Source: Megalobrama amblycephala (Eukaryota; Chordata; Actinopteri; Cypriniformes; Xenocyprididae). Taken from it: a stretch of DNA of 64,000 bases. Shown piece by piece: positions 1-12,363 of this stretch (positions are counted from its first letter, which is position 1; each line of letters begins with the position of its first letter). The position numbers and the translations under genes were made by a program. Location: NCBI RefSeq assembly GCF_018812025.1, contig NC_063066.1, forward strand, positions 5,588,382 through 5,652,381. The letters are read 5' to 3'. The notes under the pieces are model-generated. The model did no database searches. It had not been told where the DNA came from and saw only the letters and a list, made by a program, of their open reading frames with translations.

Positions 1-584
1 CCAGCAATGACATTTCCTCTCAAGATCCATAAAGCTAAAAACATATTTAATTCGGTTCATGTGAGTACAGTGGTTCAATATTAATATTATAAAGCGACAA
101 GAATATTTTTGGAGTGCCAAAAAATATATATATATAACAACTTAATTAGTGATGGGCGATTTCAAAACACTGCTTCATGAAGCATCGGAGCATAATGAAT
201 CAGTGTCGAATCAGCAGTTCAGAGCGCCAAAGTCACGTGATTTCAGCAGTTTGGTGGTTTGACACACAATCCGAATCATGATTCGATACGCTGATTCATT
301 ATGCTCTGAAGCTTCCTGAAGCAGTGTTTTGAAATCGGCCATCACTAAATAAGTCGTTGTTTTGTTTTTTGTTTTTTGTTTGTTTTTTTATGTTTTTACT
401 ACATTAATGGATCTTGAGAGGAAATGTCATTGCTGGCTATGCAGGCCTCACTGAGCCATCGGATTTCAACAAAAATATCTTAATTTGTGTTCCGAAGATG
501 AATGAAGGTCTTACGGGTGTGGAACGACATGAGGGTGAGTAATTGATGACAGAATTTACATTTTTGGGTGAACTAACCCTTTAA
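1..584. mobile_element. Composite TTAA-type palindromic MITE (left end off-window)
   Basis: The right terminus GGGTGAACTAACCCTTTAA ends at about 584. The sequence is the same family as 4441-5337. A second inverted repeat (TIR beginning AGTGATGGGC) occupies 148-346. The left terminus lies outside the window. The TTAA ends suggest a piggyBac- or Kolobok-like group. Confidence 0.8.
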
Positions 585-730
585 AGACGTCTATCAGATG
601 TTTGTAAACGGCAGATGTTTTCTGATCTTTAACAGACATCTTGCAGATGTACTTGTATATTCAATATGGGTCAGTGCATCATACAGCAAACATATTAAAA
701 TCTTCATTGTTCATTTTTATCATTGAACAG

Positions 731-3700
731 GTGTGGGGGTTTTCTTGGCAAGACTGCGATAAACCAGATGATCCTGCACGATTGAAGACTCTTAATATAT
801 CTCCAGATCCCATTCCCATTCCAGGACAGTTAACAGCAGATGCATCAGGCACAACATCAGTAGAGCTGGCATCTCCTCTCTCGGTAAGTTAAAGAATCAA
901 GATTATTGACTATATGTTATTTTTATTTTTTTTCTATCTCTAAAAGCATATGTCAGGGTAGATATTTCTGAAAGACCTTCTGTAGTATTTTCAGAAAAGC
1001 CAGAAGTCATAACTTCCTCCTCTTGGTTAAAAAGGTAACCTCATGATTCCGTTTTTTTGTGGAAAGAGGAACTCTACACGCATTGCTTTGTGGGTTACAC
1101 TTTACATTACAGTAAGGTTCATTTGTTAACATCAGTTACTATATTTACTAACATGAACTAACAATGAGCAACGTATTTGTTACAGTATTTATTCATCTTT
1201 GTTAATGTTAGTTAATAAAAATACAGTAATTCAGTTTTTTTCATGTTGGTTCGCAGTGCATTAACTAATGTTAACAAATACATTTCCATAATGTATAAGT
1301 AAATTAACATTAACTAAGATTAATAAATGCTGTAGAAGTATTGTTCATTCTTAATTCATGCTAAAGTAGTTAACTAATGAAATCGTATTACCTATTTGTG
1401 ATTGACATGTTTTAAAAAAAAAATCTAATACAAGACATTAAAAAATAAATATATATATATATATCTATCCCTATGAAATTTATCACACTGCCAATTATTA
1501 CATTGCTTATATAACAAGTTGACCGTTGACCCAAATTCTTGTTGATACGAAAAATTGACTTTAAGGTTGAAAATACCCAAATTTGTTAACACAAATAGTG
1601 TGACAAATCAGAAATAAATAATACATTTTATAAAATCACTTTGTAATATTATTCATAACTAGGGCTGTCAAACGATTAATCGCGATTTAATCACATACAA
1701 AATAAAAGTTTGAGTTTGCCTAATATATGTGGGTTTACTGTGTGTAATTATTATGCATATGTAAATACAAACACATTCATGTATATATTTGATAAATATT
1801 TACAAGTATATGTATTTATTTTTATATTATATATAAATAAAAATATTTTGTACATAAATAACATATTTCTCTTAAATATATACATTTTGTGTGTATTTAT
1901 ATATACATATTAATTACACACAGTACTCACACATATATTATGCAAACTCAGCTTTTATTTTGTATGCGATTAATCACGATTAATCGTTTGACAACCCTTT
2001 TTATAACATATTTAAGAAAATATGAATCGCTATTAAAATAAGCATTTTTAATTAGTTTGTATGCTAGTCTGCATAGGAAAAAAACAATTTTATACAGTCT
2101 TGCTCAAACCTTACCTTGCAGAATCTGAAAAATGTTTATTATTTTAACCAAAAATAATAAGAGGGATCATACAAAATGCATGTTATTTGTCCTGAATAAG
2201 AAATCTTGCATAAAAGATGTTTAAATTTAGTCCACGAGACAACAAAAGATCTGAATTTATAAAAATGACCTCGCTCAAAAGTTTACATACCCTTGATTCT
2301 TAATACTGTGTGTGGTTACCTGATGATCCATGGCTGTTTTTTGTTTTGTGATGGTTGTTTATGAGTCCTTTGTTTGTTCTGATCAGTTAAACTGACCAAC
2401 GTTCTTCAGAAAAATCCTCCAGATTCTGCAAATTATTTAATTATTTTGCATATTTGAACCCTTTCCAGCGGTGACTTTGATTTTGAGATTCATCTTCTCA
2501 CACTGAGGGACTCAAACACAACTATTAAAAAAGGTTCAAACATTCACTGATGCTCCAGAAGGAAACACAAGGAAAACTTTTGAACAGGGTGAAGATGTGT
2601 AAATTGTCCTTATTTTGTTTAAATATCATATGTTTTCATTTAGTACTGCCCTTCGGAAGCTACAGAAGATACTTGCATGTTTCCCAGAAGACAAATTAAG
2701 TACAATTTACTTTGATCTTCAAATTCCAAAAGTTTACACCCCCTGGTTCTTAATGCATCGTGTTTCCTTATGGATTCATGGATCATCAGTGTATTAAGAA
2801 TCAAGGGTATGTAAACTTTTGAGTCATTTTTATAAATGTAACTTTTTTTTTCATCTTGTGGACTATATGGAAAGATCTGTTATATAAAATATCTTATTCA
2901 GGACAATGTATTTTGTATGAAAATGTTAAAATATAATTAACATTTTGCAGATTCTTTGAGGGGTATGTAAACTTTTGAGCACGACTGTATAGTGTACCAG
3001 TGTTACAGATGAAGTTACTTTGCTTCATTGTCATAATTCCAGATTTCCTAAAAGTAGTTGGCAAAATTGTCATGTTTTATTATGCTCCAAATACTACAAT
3101 GACATTTCTTTTTTTTTTCTTTTTTTTTTTTTTAAATGGGGTTTAGGAGGCTATACTGTACCTTGCCCCATGAACATCTGAATTCAGTTTATTCTTTGAC
3201 CCTGTTTATGCCTTCATGAACTGCAAGTGAAATAAATGTTTTTATGCCTGAAACCTCTGTTGGGTGTCTTGTGACTATCACAAGAGGCTGTAAACCTCCA
3301 AGCTTATCACTTTTTTATAGTTTGTGTCTTCATAAGGCGTCTTCATTCCCTGTTCACGCTGTTATCTGTTTCAGGTGAACGTGACGCTGGAAAAAGAAGT
3401 AGCTGGTATTTGGGTGAAAATACCCTGTCTGGATGAAATAGGAAGTTGTCATTATCCTAATGTGTGTGACCTGCTCGATCAGCTGATCCCCCCTGGACAG
3501 GACTGTCCTGAGCCTCTGCATACATACGGCCTGCCCTGCCACTGCCCGTTCAAAGCTGTGAGTGTCTCCTGATTTTATTGGACATACAAGAACACAAAAG
3601 TGCATCAGGCATAACATTGATTACTTTTTTTCCAGGGTGATTATTCTTTGCCGACGTCAGATATCTACATACCAGACGTTGAACTGCCTGGCTGGCTGAC

Positions 3701-3794
3701 CAATGGCAATTACAAAGTACAGGGTGTTTTAGGAAGCTCTGAGAAAGAACTGGGATGCCTCAAAATCAGCTTCTCATTGCATTCCGCGAAGTAA
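731..3794 (+). CDS. gm2a: Ganglioside GM2 activator, copy 1 (5' partial)
   Basis: Three coding exons are visible: 731-883, 3375-3557 and 3636-3794 (stop TAA at 3792). All junctions are AG/GT, and joins between them are in phase 0. The signal-peptide exon must lie left of the window; 585-730 looks repeat-derived and holds no candidate. The product matches the GM2A family: an FSWQDC start, [36 protein letters not shown] and a final [11 protein letters not shown] count eight cysteines, as in the family's four disulphides. An N-V-T glycosylation site opens exon 3 of the CDS part seen here. In the family this lysosomal protein lifts GM2 ganglioside from membranes and presents it to beta-hexosaminidase A. 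Copy 1 resembles the mammalian protein more than copy 2 does. Intron 884-3374 carries three repeats; intron 3558-3635 is 78 bp. Confidence 0.93.
1090..1390. repeat. Interspersed repeat fragment, GGTTACACTTTAC family
   Basis: It shares its start and an AT-rich TTAACAT/ACTAATG body with 27003-27195, which indicates a dispersed repeat family. It lies in the long intron of gm2a copy 1. Confidence 0.5.
1661..1999. mobile_element. Palindromic MITE with AGGGCTGTCAAACGATTAATCG ends
   Basis: The left end AGGGCTGTCAAACGATTAAT is mirrored at the right by ATTAATCGTTTGACAACCCT. The centre is AT-rich and holds no transposase. It lies in the long intron of gm2a copy 1. Confidence 0.85.
2091..2992. mobile_element. 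Inverted-repeat element with TATACAGTC ends
   Basis: TATACAGTCTTGCTCAAA at the left pairs with TTTTGAGCACGACTGTATA at the right. Inner arms also pair, including AGTTTACATACCCTTGATTC and its complement near 2795. It is non-autonomous and lies in the same gm2a intron. Confidence 0.8.
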
Positions 3795-3991
3795 TAACAA
3801 TATCAAGCAGAGATGATTTACTGTCCTATGGCACTGGTTTCTGGGTGAGACGAGACAAAACATTTTCTGGTGAAAGGTTGTTTGTGATTAATCTATAGAA
3901 TGAGTTTCTCTTTCATAACTTTTTAGAATGATGACTTCTCAGTCAGTATGAGCACAATTCATTTTAACTACCAGTTTTTAAATGTCTGGTA

Positions 3992-4171
3992 AATAAAGCT
4001 GTAAATATTCCTACTTCAGGTTACATTACAGACCACTGTACAAAGTTTGACAGCTCTGACTCGGGGGGAAAATCTTTAGATCATAAACTGCACATTTTTT
4101 TTAATTGCTTATTTTAATTAACATGAATGTTTTTCCTGTCATGATTTATGTTGTTTTTTGTTACTAATAAA
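3992..4171 (+). other. gm2a: Polyadenylation signals of gm2a copy 1
   Basis: AATAAA occurs at 3992-3997 and again at 4166-4171, 198 and 372 bp after the stop codon. Either could end the transcript; a T-rich stretch follows the second. Confidence 0.5.
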
Positions 4172-4440
4172 GTTCAGTGTCAAAGCGAAGCTGAATCCAT
4201 TTTGTTTAAAAGGTAAATTTCTTGTTTTTGTTCTTAATAAACATTCAAACACAAGTTTTTAGTAGTTGTTTTACACTTTCTCATTGAGTCTGATATTTTT
4301 TTTTAATACTTTAAACTTAAATTTTTTGCTGTTACTGCACATCATTATGATCATTATATTTTTAGAAACATGTACATGTTTGATAAAGAGTGGGTTTTCA
4401 GTTCACACACTAGGCTTTTGTCTTCACACACTGAGTTGTC

Positions 4441-5337
4441 TTTAAAGGGTTAGTTCACCCAAAAATGAAAATTCTGTCATTAATTACTCACCCTCATGTC
4501 ATTCCACACCCATAAGACCTTCGTTTATCTTCAGAACACAAATGAAGATATTTTTGATCAAATCCGATGGCTCAGTGAGGCCTGCAATGCCAGCAAGACA
4601 ATTAACACTTTCAATGCCCAGAAAGTTACTAAAGACGTATTTAAAACAGTTCATGTGACTACAGTGGTTCAATCTTAATGTTATGAAGCAACGAGAATGC
4701 TTTTTGTGTGCCAAAATAACAAATTTATTCAACAATAGCTAGTGATGGGCAATTTCAAAACACTGATTCATGAAGCTTCGAAGCTTTACGAATCTTTTGT
4801 AATGAATCAGTGGTTCGGAACATGTATCAAACTGCCAAAGTCACGCCACCCAGTGGTGAACCGTTGAAATTTCAGAACACTAATGAATAACGAAACCTCG
4901 TTTACTGAAATCACGTGACTTTGGCAGTTTGATGTGCGCTCCGAACTACTGATTCATAACAAAAGATTCGTAAAGCTTCGAAGCTTCATGAAGCAGTGTT
5001 TTGAAATCGTCCATCACTAGATGTTGTTGAATAAATGATTATTTAACAATTATTTTGTTTTTTTGGCGCACAAAAAGTATTCTCGTCGCTTAATAACATT
5101 AAGGTTGAACCACTGTAGTCACATGAACTGTTTTAAATATGTCTTTAGTAGCTTTCTGGGCATTTAAAAGTGTTAATGATCTTGCTGTCAATGGAGGCTT
5201 CACTGAGCCATCGGATTTTATCAAAAATATATTAATTTGTGTTCTGAAGATGAACGAAGGTCTTATGGGTGTGGAACGACATGAGGTTGAGTAATTAATG
5301 ACAGAATTTTCATTTTTGGGTGAACTAACCCTTTAAA
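4441..5337. mobile_element. Composite TTAA-type palindromic MITE, full copy
   Basis: It is bounded by TTTAAAGGGTTAGTTCACCC and GGGTGAACTAACCCTTTAAA. The outer arms pair over more than 250 bp. The inner element at 4741-5019 has its own ends (AGTGATGGGC / CCATCACT). The ORFs at 4496-4678 and 4499-4735 are element sequence. It separates the two gm2a genes. Confidence 0.9.
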
Positions 5338-5766
5338 GAAACCAACATTTTGCAAATTGCCTGTGCAAATTCAGTGAAAAAACAGTGTTTTAAACTCTTT
5401 AAATGTTTAAAAGAGAAAAAAAAAATTATTTGGAATCGTAAAATTGTAAATTGTAAAACATTCTATTTTTATTATTGTTGTAGTTAGCCTATCATCTTTG
5501 GTGTTTCTTAAGGGTTGTCATGGTGTGAATCAGCCTGTAGAGGTCACTGTGTAATTGTTTTTATAAAAGCATAAAGAATCACGGGAGGAAACATATTTCA
5601 TTAACAGAACAAACTCACATGACACATTTTCTAAACTGTGTCTGTGACGTGGAATAATCACGTTAATGTGCAGTGTTTCAGATTATCATATCTTTAACTT
5701 TTAGTAGCTAAATACCTCTTCGGTAATTAACCTAATCTAAAATTAAAGGTGACACAACCGTGTGAA

Positions 5767-6856
5767 ATGAAGAAAAGCTGCATTTCCTTGTTTATCGTTT
5801 TGTTCTCAGCCAACTGTTTTTTGCTGGAAGTCTCGAGCCATTTTCAGAAGGTAAGAACACGAGATTGAAATCTGATGCTATTTTAGTTTTCTTTGTATTG
5901 CCATGTGATACTTTGTGTTATTGATCAGTTTAAGGGCTTTTCCTGGGAAAGCTGTGGAAAGCCTGATGACCCCATACATGTGAAGACTCTACATGTGTAT
6001 CCAAACCCAATTCCTTCACCAGGATATGCATTAGCACCTGCATCAGCCACCACATTAATAGATCTGCTCTCTCCTCTGCCTGTAAGTGATTTAATGGTCA
6101 TATAGCTTTTATTTACTCTTATTTCATTTTTAGTTTAATTATTTTACTACATCAAGTTAAAATACATGAAAATGAGAAATGTTGCATTGGCATTTATTAA
6201 CATTTATTATTTTAGTTAACTATAACCATGGTACCATAAACCTCTGTATTGAGTTAGTACCCCATCCATTCTCATTATTAGCTTGCTTTAACAAACTCTT
6301 GGTGTCACAAATGTTTTATGTCTGAGATGTATGTACATAAGAGACTGTAAACCTGTATGACTGCATTTCACCAACACCATGTCCTATCTTTTGGATGACG
6401 TTATTTTATTTGTTTCAGGTGAACGTGACACTTGAAAAAGAAGTGGCTGGTGCGTGGGTAAAAATACCTTGTGTTGATGACCGAGGAAGTTGTTATTACC
6501 CTGATGCCTGTGACCGGTTGGTCCAGGTCTTTATGACATTGACAGGACTCTGTCCTTACTCTCTAAGTCCTAGTAGTTTATCCTGCCGCTGCCCGCTCAA
6601 AGCTGTGAGTGTTGTCTGATTAACAAGTCCACATCAAACTTTATCTGTGTCATTAAAGTTAACATGTATCTCGTTGTTTTAGGGTGACTACGTTTGGCCA
6701 ACGTCTGGTATCTACATACCAAATTTTTCACTGCCTGACAAACTGACCAATTTCAGATTACAGTTAATTTTAGGCAACTCTGAAAAAGAACTGGGATGCC
6801 TTAAAGTCAACTTCTCATTGGCATCAGGACTACTCAACCAACACAATGAAATGTAG
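5767..6856 (+). CDS. gm2a: Ganglioside GM2 activator-like protein, copy 2 (complete)
   Basis: Four exons: 5767-5850, 5929-6081, 6419-6604 and 6683-6856 (stop TAG at 6854), 198 codons, close to the roughly 193 residues of mammalian GM2A. The start ATG at 5767 opens a signal peptide (MKKSC, then a hydrophobic run ISLFIVLF, about residues 1-23). The mature part has FSWESCGKPDDP, an N-V-T sequon, KEVAGAWVKIPC, a CRCPLKAG block and LGCLKVNFSL. All eight family cysteines are present. The loop between cysteines four and six (residues around VFMTLTGLCPYSLSPSS) differs strongly from copy 1, where the mammal-like [10 protein letters not shown] is kept, so lipid specificity may have shifted; that is inference. 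The last intron is 78 bp, exactly as in copy 1, supporting tandem duplication. It could be named a gm2a-like paralog rather than gm2a. Confidence 0.93.
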
Positions 6857-7155
6857 TGGATGCTGTCCTACAGCTCTGTTCCTGGCTTTTGGGAAAGTGA
6901 CAAGAGCCACGAAACCATGAATCTAATCTACAGTACCTGCAGTAAATTAAGTCATCATGAGCATACACTTGAACAAGCAATCTACATCTCATGAACTTGT
7001 TTTAATTGATAACTGCTGTAAACATTTTCAGATCAGCTAAAAATGTTTGTAAATGTAAGAATTTATGCCAACTCAAATATCACCAACACTGCTGCTGCTA
7101 CTGTATGTGTCATGAGTATGCATTTGAGTAGAGCGAACACAATCGTCTCGCTTTT

Positions 7156-7161
7156 AATAAA
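7156..7161 (+). other. gm2a: Polyadenylation signal of gm2a copy 2
   Basis: AATAAA lies 300 bp after the stop codon. The downstream sequence to about 7255 contains T/G-rich runs that fit a cleavage region. Confidence 0.5.
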
Positions 7162-7282
7162 CCCGTCCAACTTGTCTGTACTGGGGGTGTATTTTTTTAC
7201 ATGATGCGCCACAACTCTTGCTGTATAAGTAAACATTATAAACTGGTACATTTGTCTTTGTGCGTGATGGTGCTGTATGATA

Positions 7283-8960
7283 TTAAAGGGGACCTATTAT
7301 GCCCCATTTTACAAGATGTAAAATCTTTTACAAGATGTAAAGTCTCTGATGTTCCCAGAGTGTGTATGTGAAGTTTTTGTTCGAAATACCCCACAGATAT
7401 TTTTTTATAGCATGTTAAAATTGCCACTTTTAGTGGTTGAGCAAAAGCAAACCGTTTCAGTGTGGTCCCTTTAAATGCAAAGGAGCTGCTGCGATCGGCC
7501 TAAGAGGGCGGAGCTTCAAGAGCTCGTTCTCCCCTGTCAGGATTCAGTCAGGACGCACTATATTAGTACAAGTCTGTTTTATCCTTCGGAATGATGGCCA
7601 AAACTTTACCGATGAGTTTTATAACGTTTATTGTACTTCACACAAAAGATGAATTGTCCGTTTTCACTCTAGAAAATAACACAGTGCAAGTGTGCATTAA
7701 AATATTATCCATAAACTCTCCCTTTCCCTTGTATTATCATCACCAACACAGCGAATAACACAGAAACACTCGCTACAACTCACAGTAAACGAATATATAA
7801 AGACCTTATGCCTTTCGGGTGGTGCTTAATAAAAGGTGCCCTAGAACCAGTTTTTATAAGATGTAATATAAGTCTAAGGTGTCCCCTGAATGTGCCTGTG
7901 AAGTTGCAGCTCAAAATACCCCACAGATTTTTTTTAAATAAATTTTTTTAACTGCCTATTTTGGGGCATCATTAACTATGCACCGATTCAGCGCCCCGTT
8001 AAATCGCGCGCTCCCTGTGCTGTGCACAGATCCAGACGTTAATACTGGCTGCCCTTGTCTAATGCCTTGAACATGAGCTGGCATATGCAAATATTGGGGT
8101 CGTACATATTAATGATGCCGACTGTTACGTAACAGTCGGTGTTATGTTGAGATTCGCCTGTTCTTCGGAGGTCTTTTAAACAAATGAGATTTATATAAGA
8201 AGGAGGAAACAATGGAGTTTGAGACTCACTGTATGTCATTTCCATGTACTGAACTCTTGTTATTCAACTATGCCAAGGTAAATTAAATTTTTAGGGCACC
8301 TTTAATAAACTTTATAGCCATAAATGAACTCCTATGAACTGTTAGAAAGTGCTCTTACCTTCAATACTGCTGTATCCAGTATCACTCTGGAGACTTTAAG
8401 CAGGATCACGAAGAGTTTTTACTTGTATATCCTTGAGTAGCACATTTTTAGCACAGTTTCTGTTTTGTATTGTCCCTTTGTATTGATATTAGTTCACTAA
8501 GCAGTCCAGTGTGAAAAGATTTGCGCAGACATAAACGAATTTCAGCAGAACTGAGGGAGCATTTTCCTGGAAAACAAATTAATCCACCTCATTTTCAGCA
8601 GCTCAGATTTATGGAGAGAGCTATGTGGATTAATCCATCCAGCTACAGAACACCTAAAATGCTTGAGAGACGTTCTCGTCGGTGCAGCAATGGCGGACGT
8701 GCTGTGAACGCGCTCAGGGCGGTTCTGTGTTCAAACGTCAGTGTCTGTCAACATTCGTGGGCGGGGTCTGTGGCTTTTGTGATGTCACACTGCCAGGGAT
8801 CTTGCTTGTTCTGAGACATTGCTTATGATTTATGGGGATTTAAAAAAAAGGAGTGGGTGGATTTTTATCACTATAGGGTGGTTGTGTACACACACTGCCA
8901 ACACACATTTATGTCCAAACACCATGCAAAAGTGAATTTTGCATAATAGGTCCCCTTTAA
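7283..8960. mobile_element. TTAA-bounded element with AAAGGGGACCTATTATGC ends
   Basis: The left end TTAAAGGGGACCTATTATGC is mirrored by GCATAATAGGTCCCCTTTAA. It is about 1.7 kb long, with a GC-richer interior and no recognisable transposase. Another element is nested at 7832-8304. The ORF at 8521-8814 is part of it. Confidence 0.85.
7832..8304. mobile_element. Nested MITE with AAAGGTGCCCTAGAA ends
   Basis: AAAAGGTGCCCTAGAA pairs with TTAGGGCACCTTT. It shares its body with 25420-26349. A perfect 20-bp palindrome centred on TTACGTAA lies at 8119-8138. Confidence 0.8.
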
Positions 8961-10507
8961 AGTGTCCATTGTAGCGTGTTGCATCTCAAACCTTTGTTCG
9001 TTTTGACCATAGACTGTAGAGGGACGACACACCTTCGCTCTCTTCCACTGTAGTAACTGAAGCCGCCAGTGTGTGAATATGGCGCTGACATCTTGAGTCT
9101 CGAGCGTCTCGAGTCCGCGCAGTATATGGACCCGCGATATCAAGGTCCTGCCCACACTCCCGCAGAATCGGTTAATACTGCAGAGCAACACATTATGTCG
9201 GTGTGAAATAAACAGTTCTGGAAATGCAGTTAAAGCTCCAATCTCCTCCTGAAGATCCAGAGAAACGTCCGTTGGCGCTTCAGTTGTGATTTTGCTCAGA
9301 GAAGCTGTAATCTCAACTGCCAATCATGACATCAAAACCCACTTTTTTATAGACTCAAATAACTAAATTAAAACAAACTTATTTAAAGAATACTTTAACT
9401 AACATCAGCGTGATAAAAACTGCCTAAAACGAGAGAAACCATCTTTAGAAGAAAAAAGATTTGACTGTTTAGTTTATCTCTGTTTACGTTTATTACATTA
9501 CATGGAGAGGGCAGAGTTTATGAGCTATACGAGATGCTTTGGTTTCACTTTTCAGGACTTGTGTGGCACACTTGGTTTTGACGTGGTTATGAATCATCTA
9601 AATGCTGTGAATTTTGGCTTGCACTCCTGTACCCGATGCTAAATGTCCCACGTAACGCTCTGGCTAAACAGAGAACCTGCTCACTGCAGAGCCAGTGGGT
9701 GGAGTTTGACTTGCAGCACCGCCTCTCTGGATGTAATGGGTGGAGCTTGAAGTTCCAGCCACACCCTAATAAGGGCTCATTCACAAAGAACGTGTTTTTG
9801 CTTTGAAAAACGTGAGATGTGGGCAGCAGAATGGGGGAAAACGCAAGGTCTTGAGACTTGTATTTTAAAAGTTGAACTGATTTTACCTTGAGATGTCATG
9901 TATGAGACGCTGCAAAAGACATACATGGTCATACACTTCCGTCTAGCGCGTTTACATAGAAAAACAATGGAAAAGTAGCGCATTGGGATGTAAAAATGCT
10001 TTCTGTGTGAACGACCCCTAACTCTAAGCTTACCCTCTCCCTAAACTAATTAGGTTAAACTCCACCCATTAGGTTCAAAGCGGTCTGGATGTCATTTGAC
10101 ACTGCAGTGAGCACCACTTGGCTCCGCCTGATACTGTAGCCACGCCCCAAATTCTCACTATAGGTTGAGTTGAAAAGAGATTGACAGATCTGAGTGGACT
10201 TGATGGTGTCTGGGAGGATAAGTGGGGAATATAAGCCCATGAATGGCATACTAATAGTAGTAAACAAAGAATAAACAGGGTTAAGAGAACATAAAAATTA
10301 CATAATTCACCTTTAAAAAGGAATTTCTATATAATTTTTGTTCTTAATAAACATTCAAATCATTAGTTATGTATTAAATTCTTCCAGCGAGTCTGAGATG
10401 CTCTGCTAGTTTATTTATTTTTAAGTCTGATAAGCTTTCCACCGCACCATAACTCTCAAATCTCATTCGCACCATCATGTCAGTGATGTCTGTGATGCAA
10501 AATGCTA
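8961..10507. other. Intergenic, repeat-like, no supported gene
   Basis: A minus-strand ORF of 150 codons (8871-9323) straddles the end of the preceding transposon and resembles no family I know. Phrases such as TGGGTGGAGTTTGACTTGCAGC recur in altered form (near 9700 and 10050), so this is probably old repeat DNA. No exon structure is seen. Confidence 0.4.
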
Positions 10508-11294
10508 CACTGTAAAAAATTACCGTGATTTTAACAGTAAAAGACTGTAAAAATGCTGCGGTGAAAAACTGTTAATTGGTTTACAGAAAGTTTCCGTACT
10601 ATATACGGTGAATAACTGTAATAGATCTAACAGTACATTTAATGTAATTTTACGGTAAAATACCGTTAAATTCACAGTTTTTGAAAGTGAAAAATAACAA
10701 TTCATTGTAAAATTTACAGTGAAAAAACGTAAATTGACATTCCCACAATTCCCTGCGTGACACTTCACATTTGATATATTTTTGTTGAAATAACTCTGTT
10801 TCTTCTTAGTTTTTCTCATTTTTTTCTAATCAGTTATGTAAATTAGGGTTTTATGTTACATCTAATGTTGTTAAATTAAGGTTTATTGCATTTTTAAAAT
10901 TTCATGCATGTTACCATGATGGTGTTTAGTGTGTGTGTGAATGACACTGTGTGCTCCTTCTATATATTAGTATTGTCCTCCTCAGCTTGTGGAAAAGCTG
11001 CTTGTGATGAACTTTGATTCATCATGTGACTCTCATCACCACTGTGTTTGGTGACTGTCAGTGTATTATAAAGATACAAAACAGATATTAGTACTTCATT
11101 AGGAGGGTAAATTAACATTATATCAGTTAATGAAATTACTGAAATCCAATGTTAAATATACATATTTAAAATGTAAAATTCACATGTAACTCCGTAAGTA
11201 TGTTTACGGTTTGATGTCATTTTTACAGTATTGTTCTGGTAACCACAGCTGCCGGTATTTTTCCGTAAAAACAACGGGATTTTTTTTACAGTGT
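10508..11294. mobile_element. Inverted-repeat element with CACTGTAAAAAA ends
   Basis: CACTGTAAAAAATTACCGTG at the left and TTTTTTTTACAGTG at the right are inverted. The body repeats ACGGTAAAATACCGT-like words. No transposase frame is visible. Confidence 0.75.
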
Positions 11295-11460
11295 ATTCTC
11301 ATGTGTAACCAAAAGTTTAAATATATGCAAATGCTAATGCGAAGCTGCAGTGGTACTTTATTTAGCTTGATAGCCCCTGGTTCCTGTATGACTTCATTTT
11401 ATGGAGTCAGAGTGCACAAAATATTTTGCTTTCCACAGAAGAAAGTCAGTCATGCATATT

Positions 11461-12174
11461 CAGGTTGGTATACACTATACGTGACTTTTAAAATCTGATA
11501 ACATTTTAAAACACACTTGGTGACTTTTTAAATGGTAACAGATAAAAATAACTGGGAATCACACACTACCAGACTTTCAAGTTGTTCTGGATACAAAAAA
11601 AAAATCAAGAAATATGTGCCTCATTGCTTGGGAACGCATGACAAGTATAAAGATATCCTAAAGCTAAAAATACAGAGTTTGTGCCCATAATACACTATGC
11701 AAATCTGCTGACTGACTCTGACTTAAGGCTGGACTTTTGTACAGATTTTTGCCCTGATTTGCAGTCTAAATCAGAGCCAATATGCAGATTTTAGGCGTCA
11801 GTGTTTATAGTGAATGATGGGCACAGATTCTCAGGCAATATTTGTATCTTTAGACTATGATTACATCTAGTCAGAGGATATCAAACATGTCTGATATTTT
11901 GAGCACATTTTGTTCATTTGTCATGTGTCTCCTAGCAATGAGGCACATGTTTCTGTGTTAGTTTGAATGTCTGGTAGTGTGTGATCATCAGTCGTTTAGT
12001 GGTGGCTAGTTTTTCTCTATAACCATTTACAAAGTCGGCAAGTATAGGATGCCTTAAAATGTTTTAAAATCTGTTCCAATAGTTGTGTAGTGTTTTCCAG
12101 CTTTTTTGGTAACTGCATTGACTAATTGGAGCAAAAATCAGGGCAAAAGTTGTGTAGTGTATTCCAGCCTTTAG
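11461..12174. mobile_element. Palindromic MITE with AGGTTGGTATACACTATAC ends
   Basis: The left end AGGTTGGTATACACTATAC is mirrored by GTGTAGTGTATTCCAGCCT near 12155-12173. Inner arms also pair (TGTGCCTCATTGCTTGG near 11611 against CTAGCAATGAGGCACAT near 11933). Confidence 0.75.
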
Positions 12175-12298
12175 GAATGGTAATGAAAAGATGCTATGCT
12201 GATATATAGATTTCTTACCAGGATATGTTCATACGGTCAAAACATCACCCAAGTTTGTTCTCCTCCTGTAAACATTGTTTGCATTCCTGATTTTTCAG

Positions 12299-12363
12299 GC
12301 TGTCTTTCAAGATCCCTCAATCCAGATGTCCAGGTGGAATACCAACCAAAGCAGATTTCCACC
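12299..12363 (+). other. Unassigned exon-like segment A
   Basis: A T-rich tract ending in CAG precedes the segment and GTGAGC follows it. One frame reads CLSRSLNPDVQVEYQPKQIST and ends in phase 0. No upstream partner exon was found. It lies in a short non-repeat gap between two transposons (11461-12174 and 12951-14696). It could be a decayed exon or chance. Confidence 0.2.

Noticed and set aside
641..730. Upstream ATG in frame with gm2a copy 1 exon 2 as its true start
   Set aside because: The added N-terminus lacks a signal peptide typical of the family, and a splice acceptor lies at 729-730, matching the exon 1/2 boundary of copy 2.
4496..4735. ORFs on both strands between the gm2a genes
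   Set aside because: They lie fully inside the arm of a palindromic MITE.
8871..9323. Minus-strand ORF of 150 codons
   Set aside because: It overlaps the end of a transposon, has no known domain, and the area shows repeat words. It is not supported as a gene.
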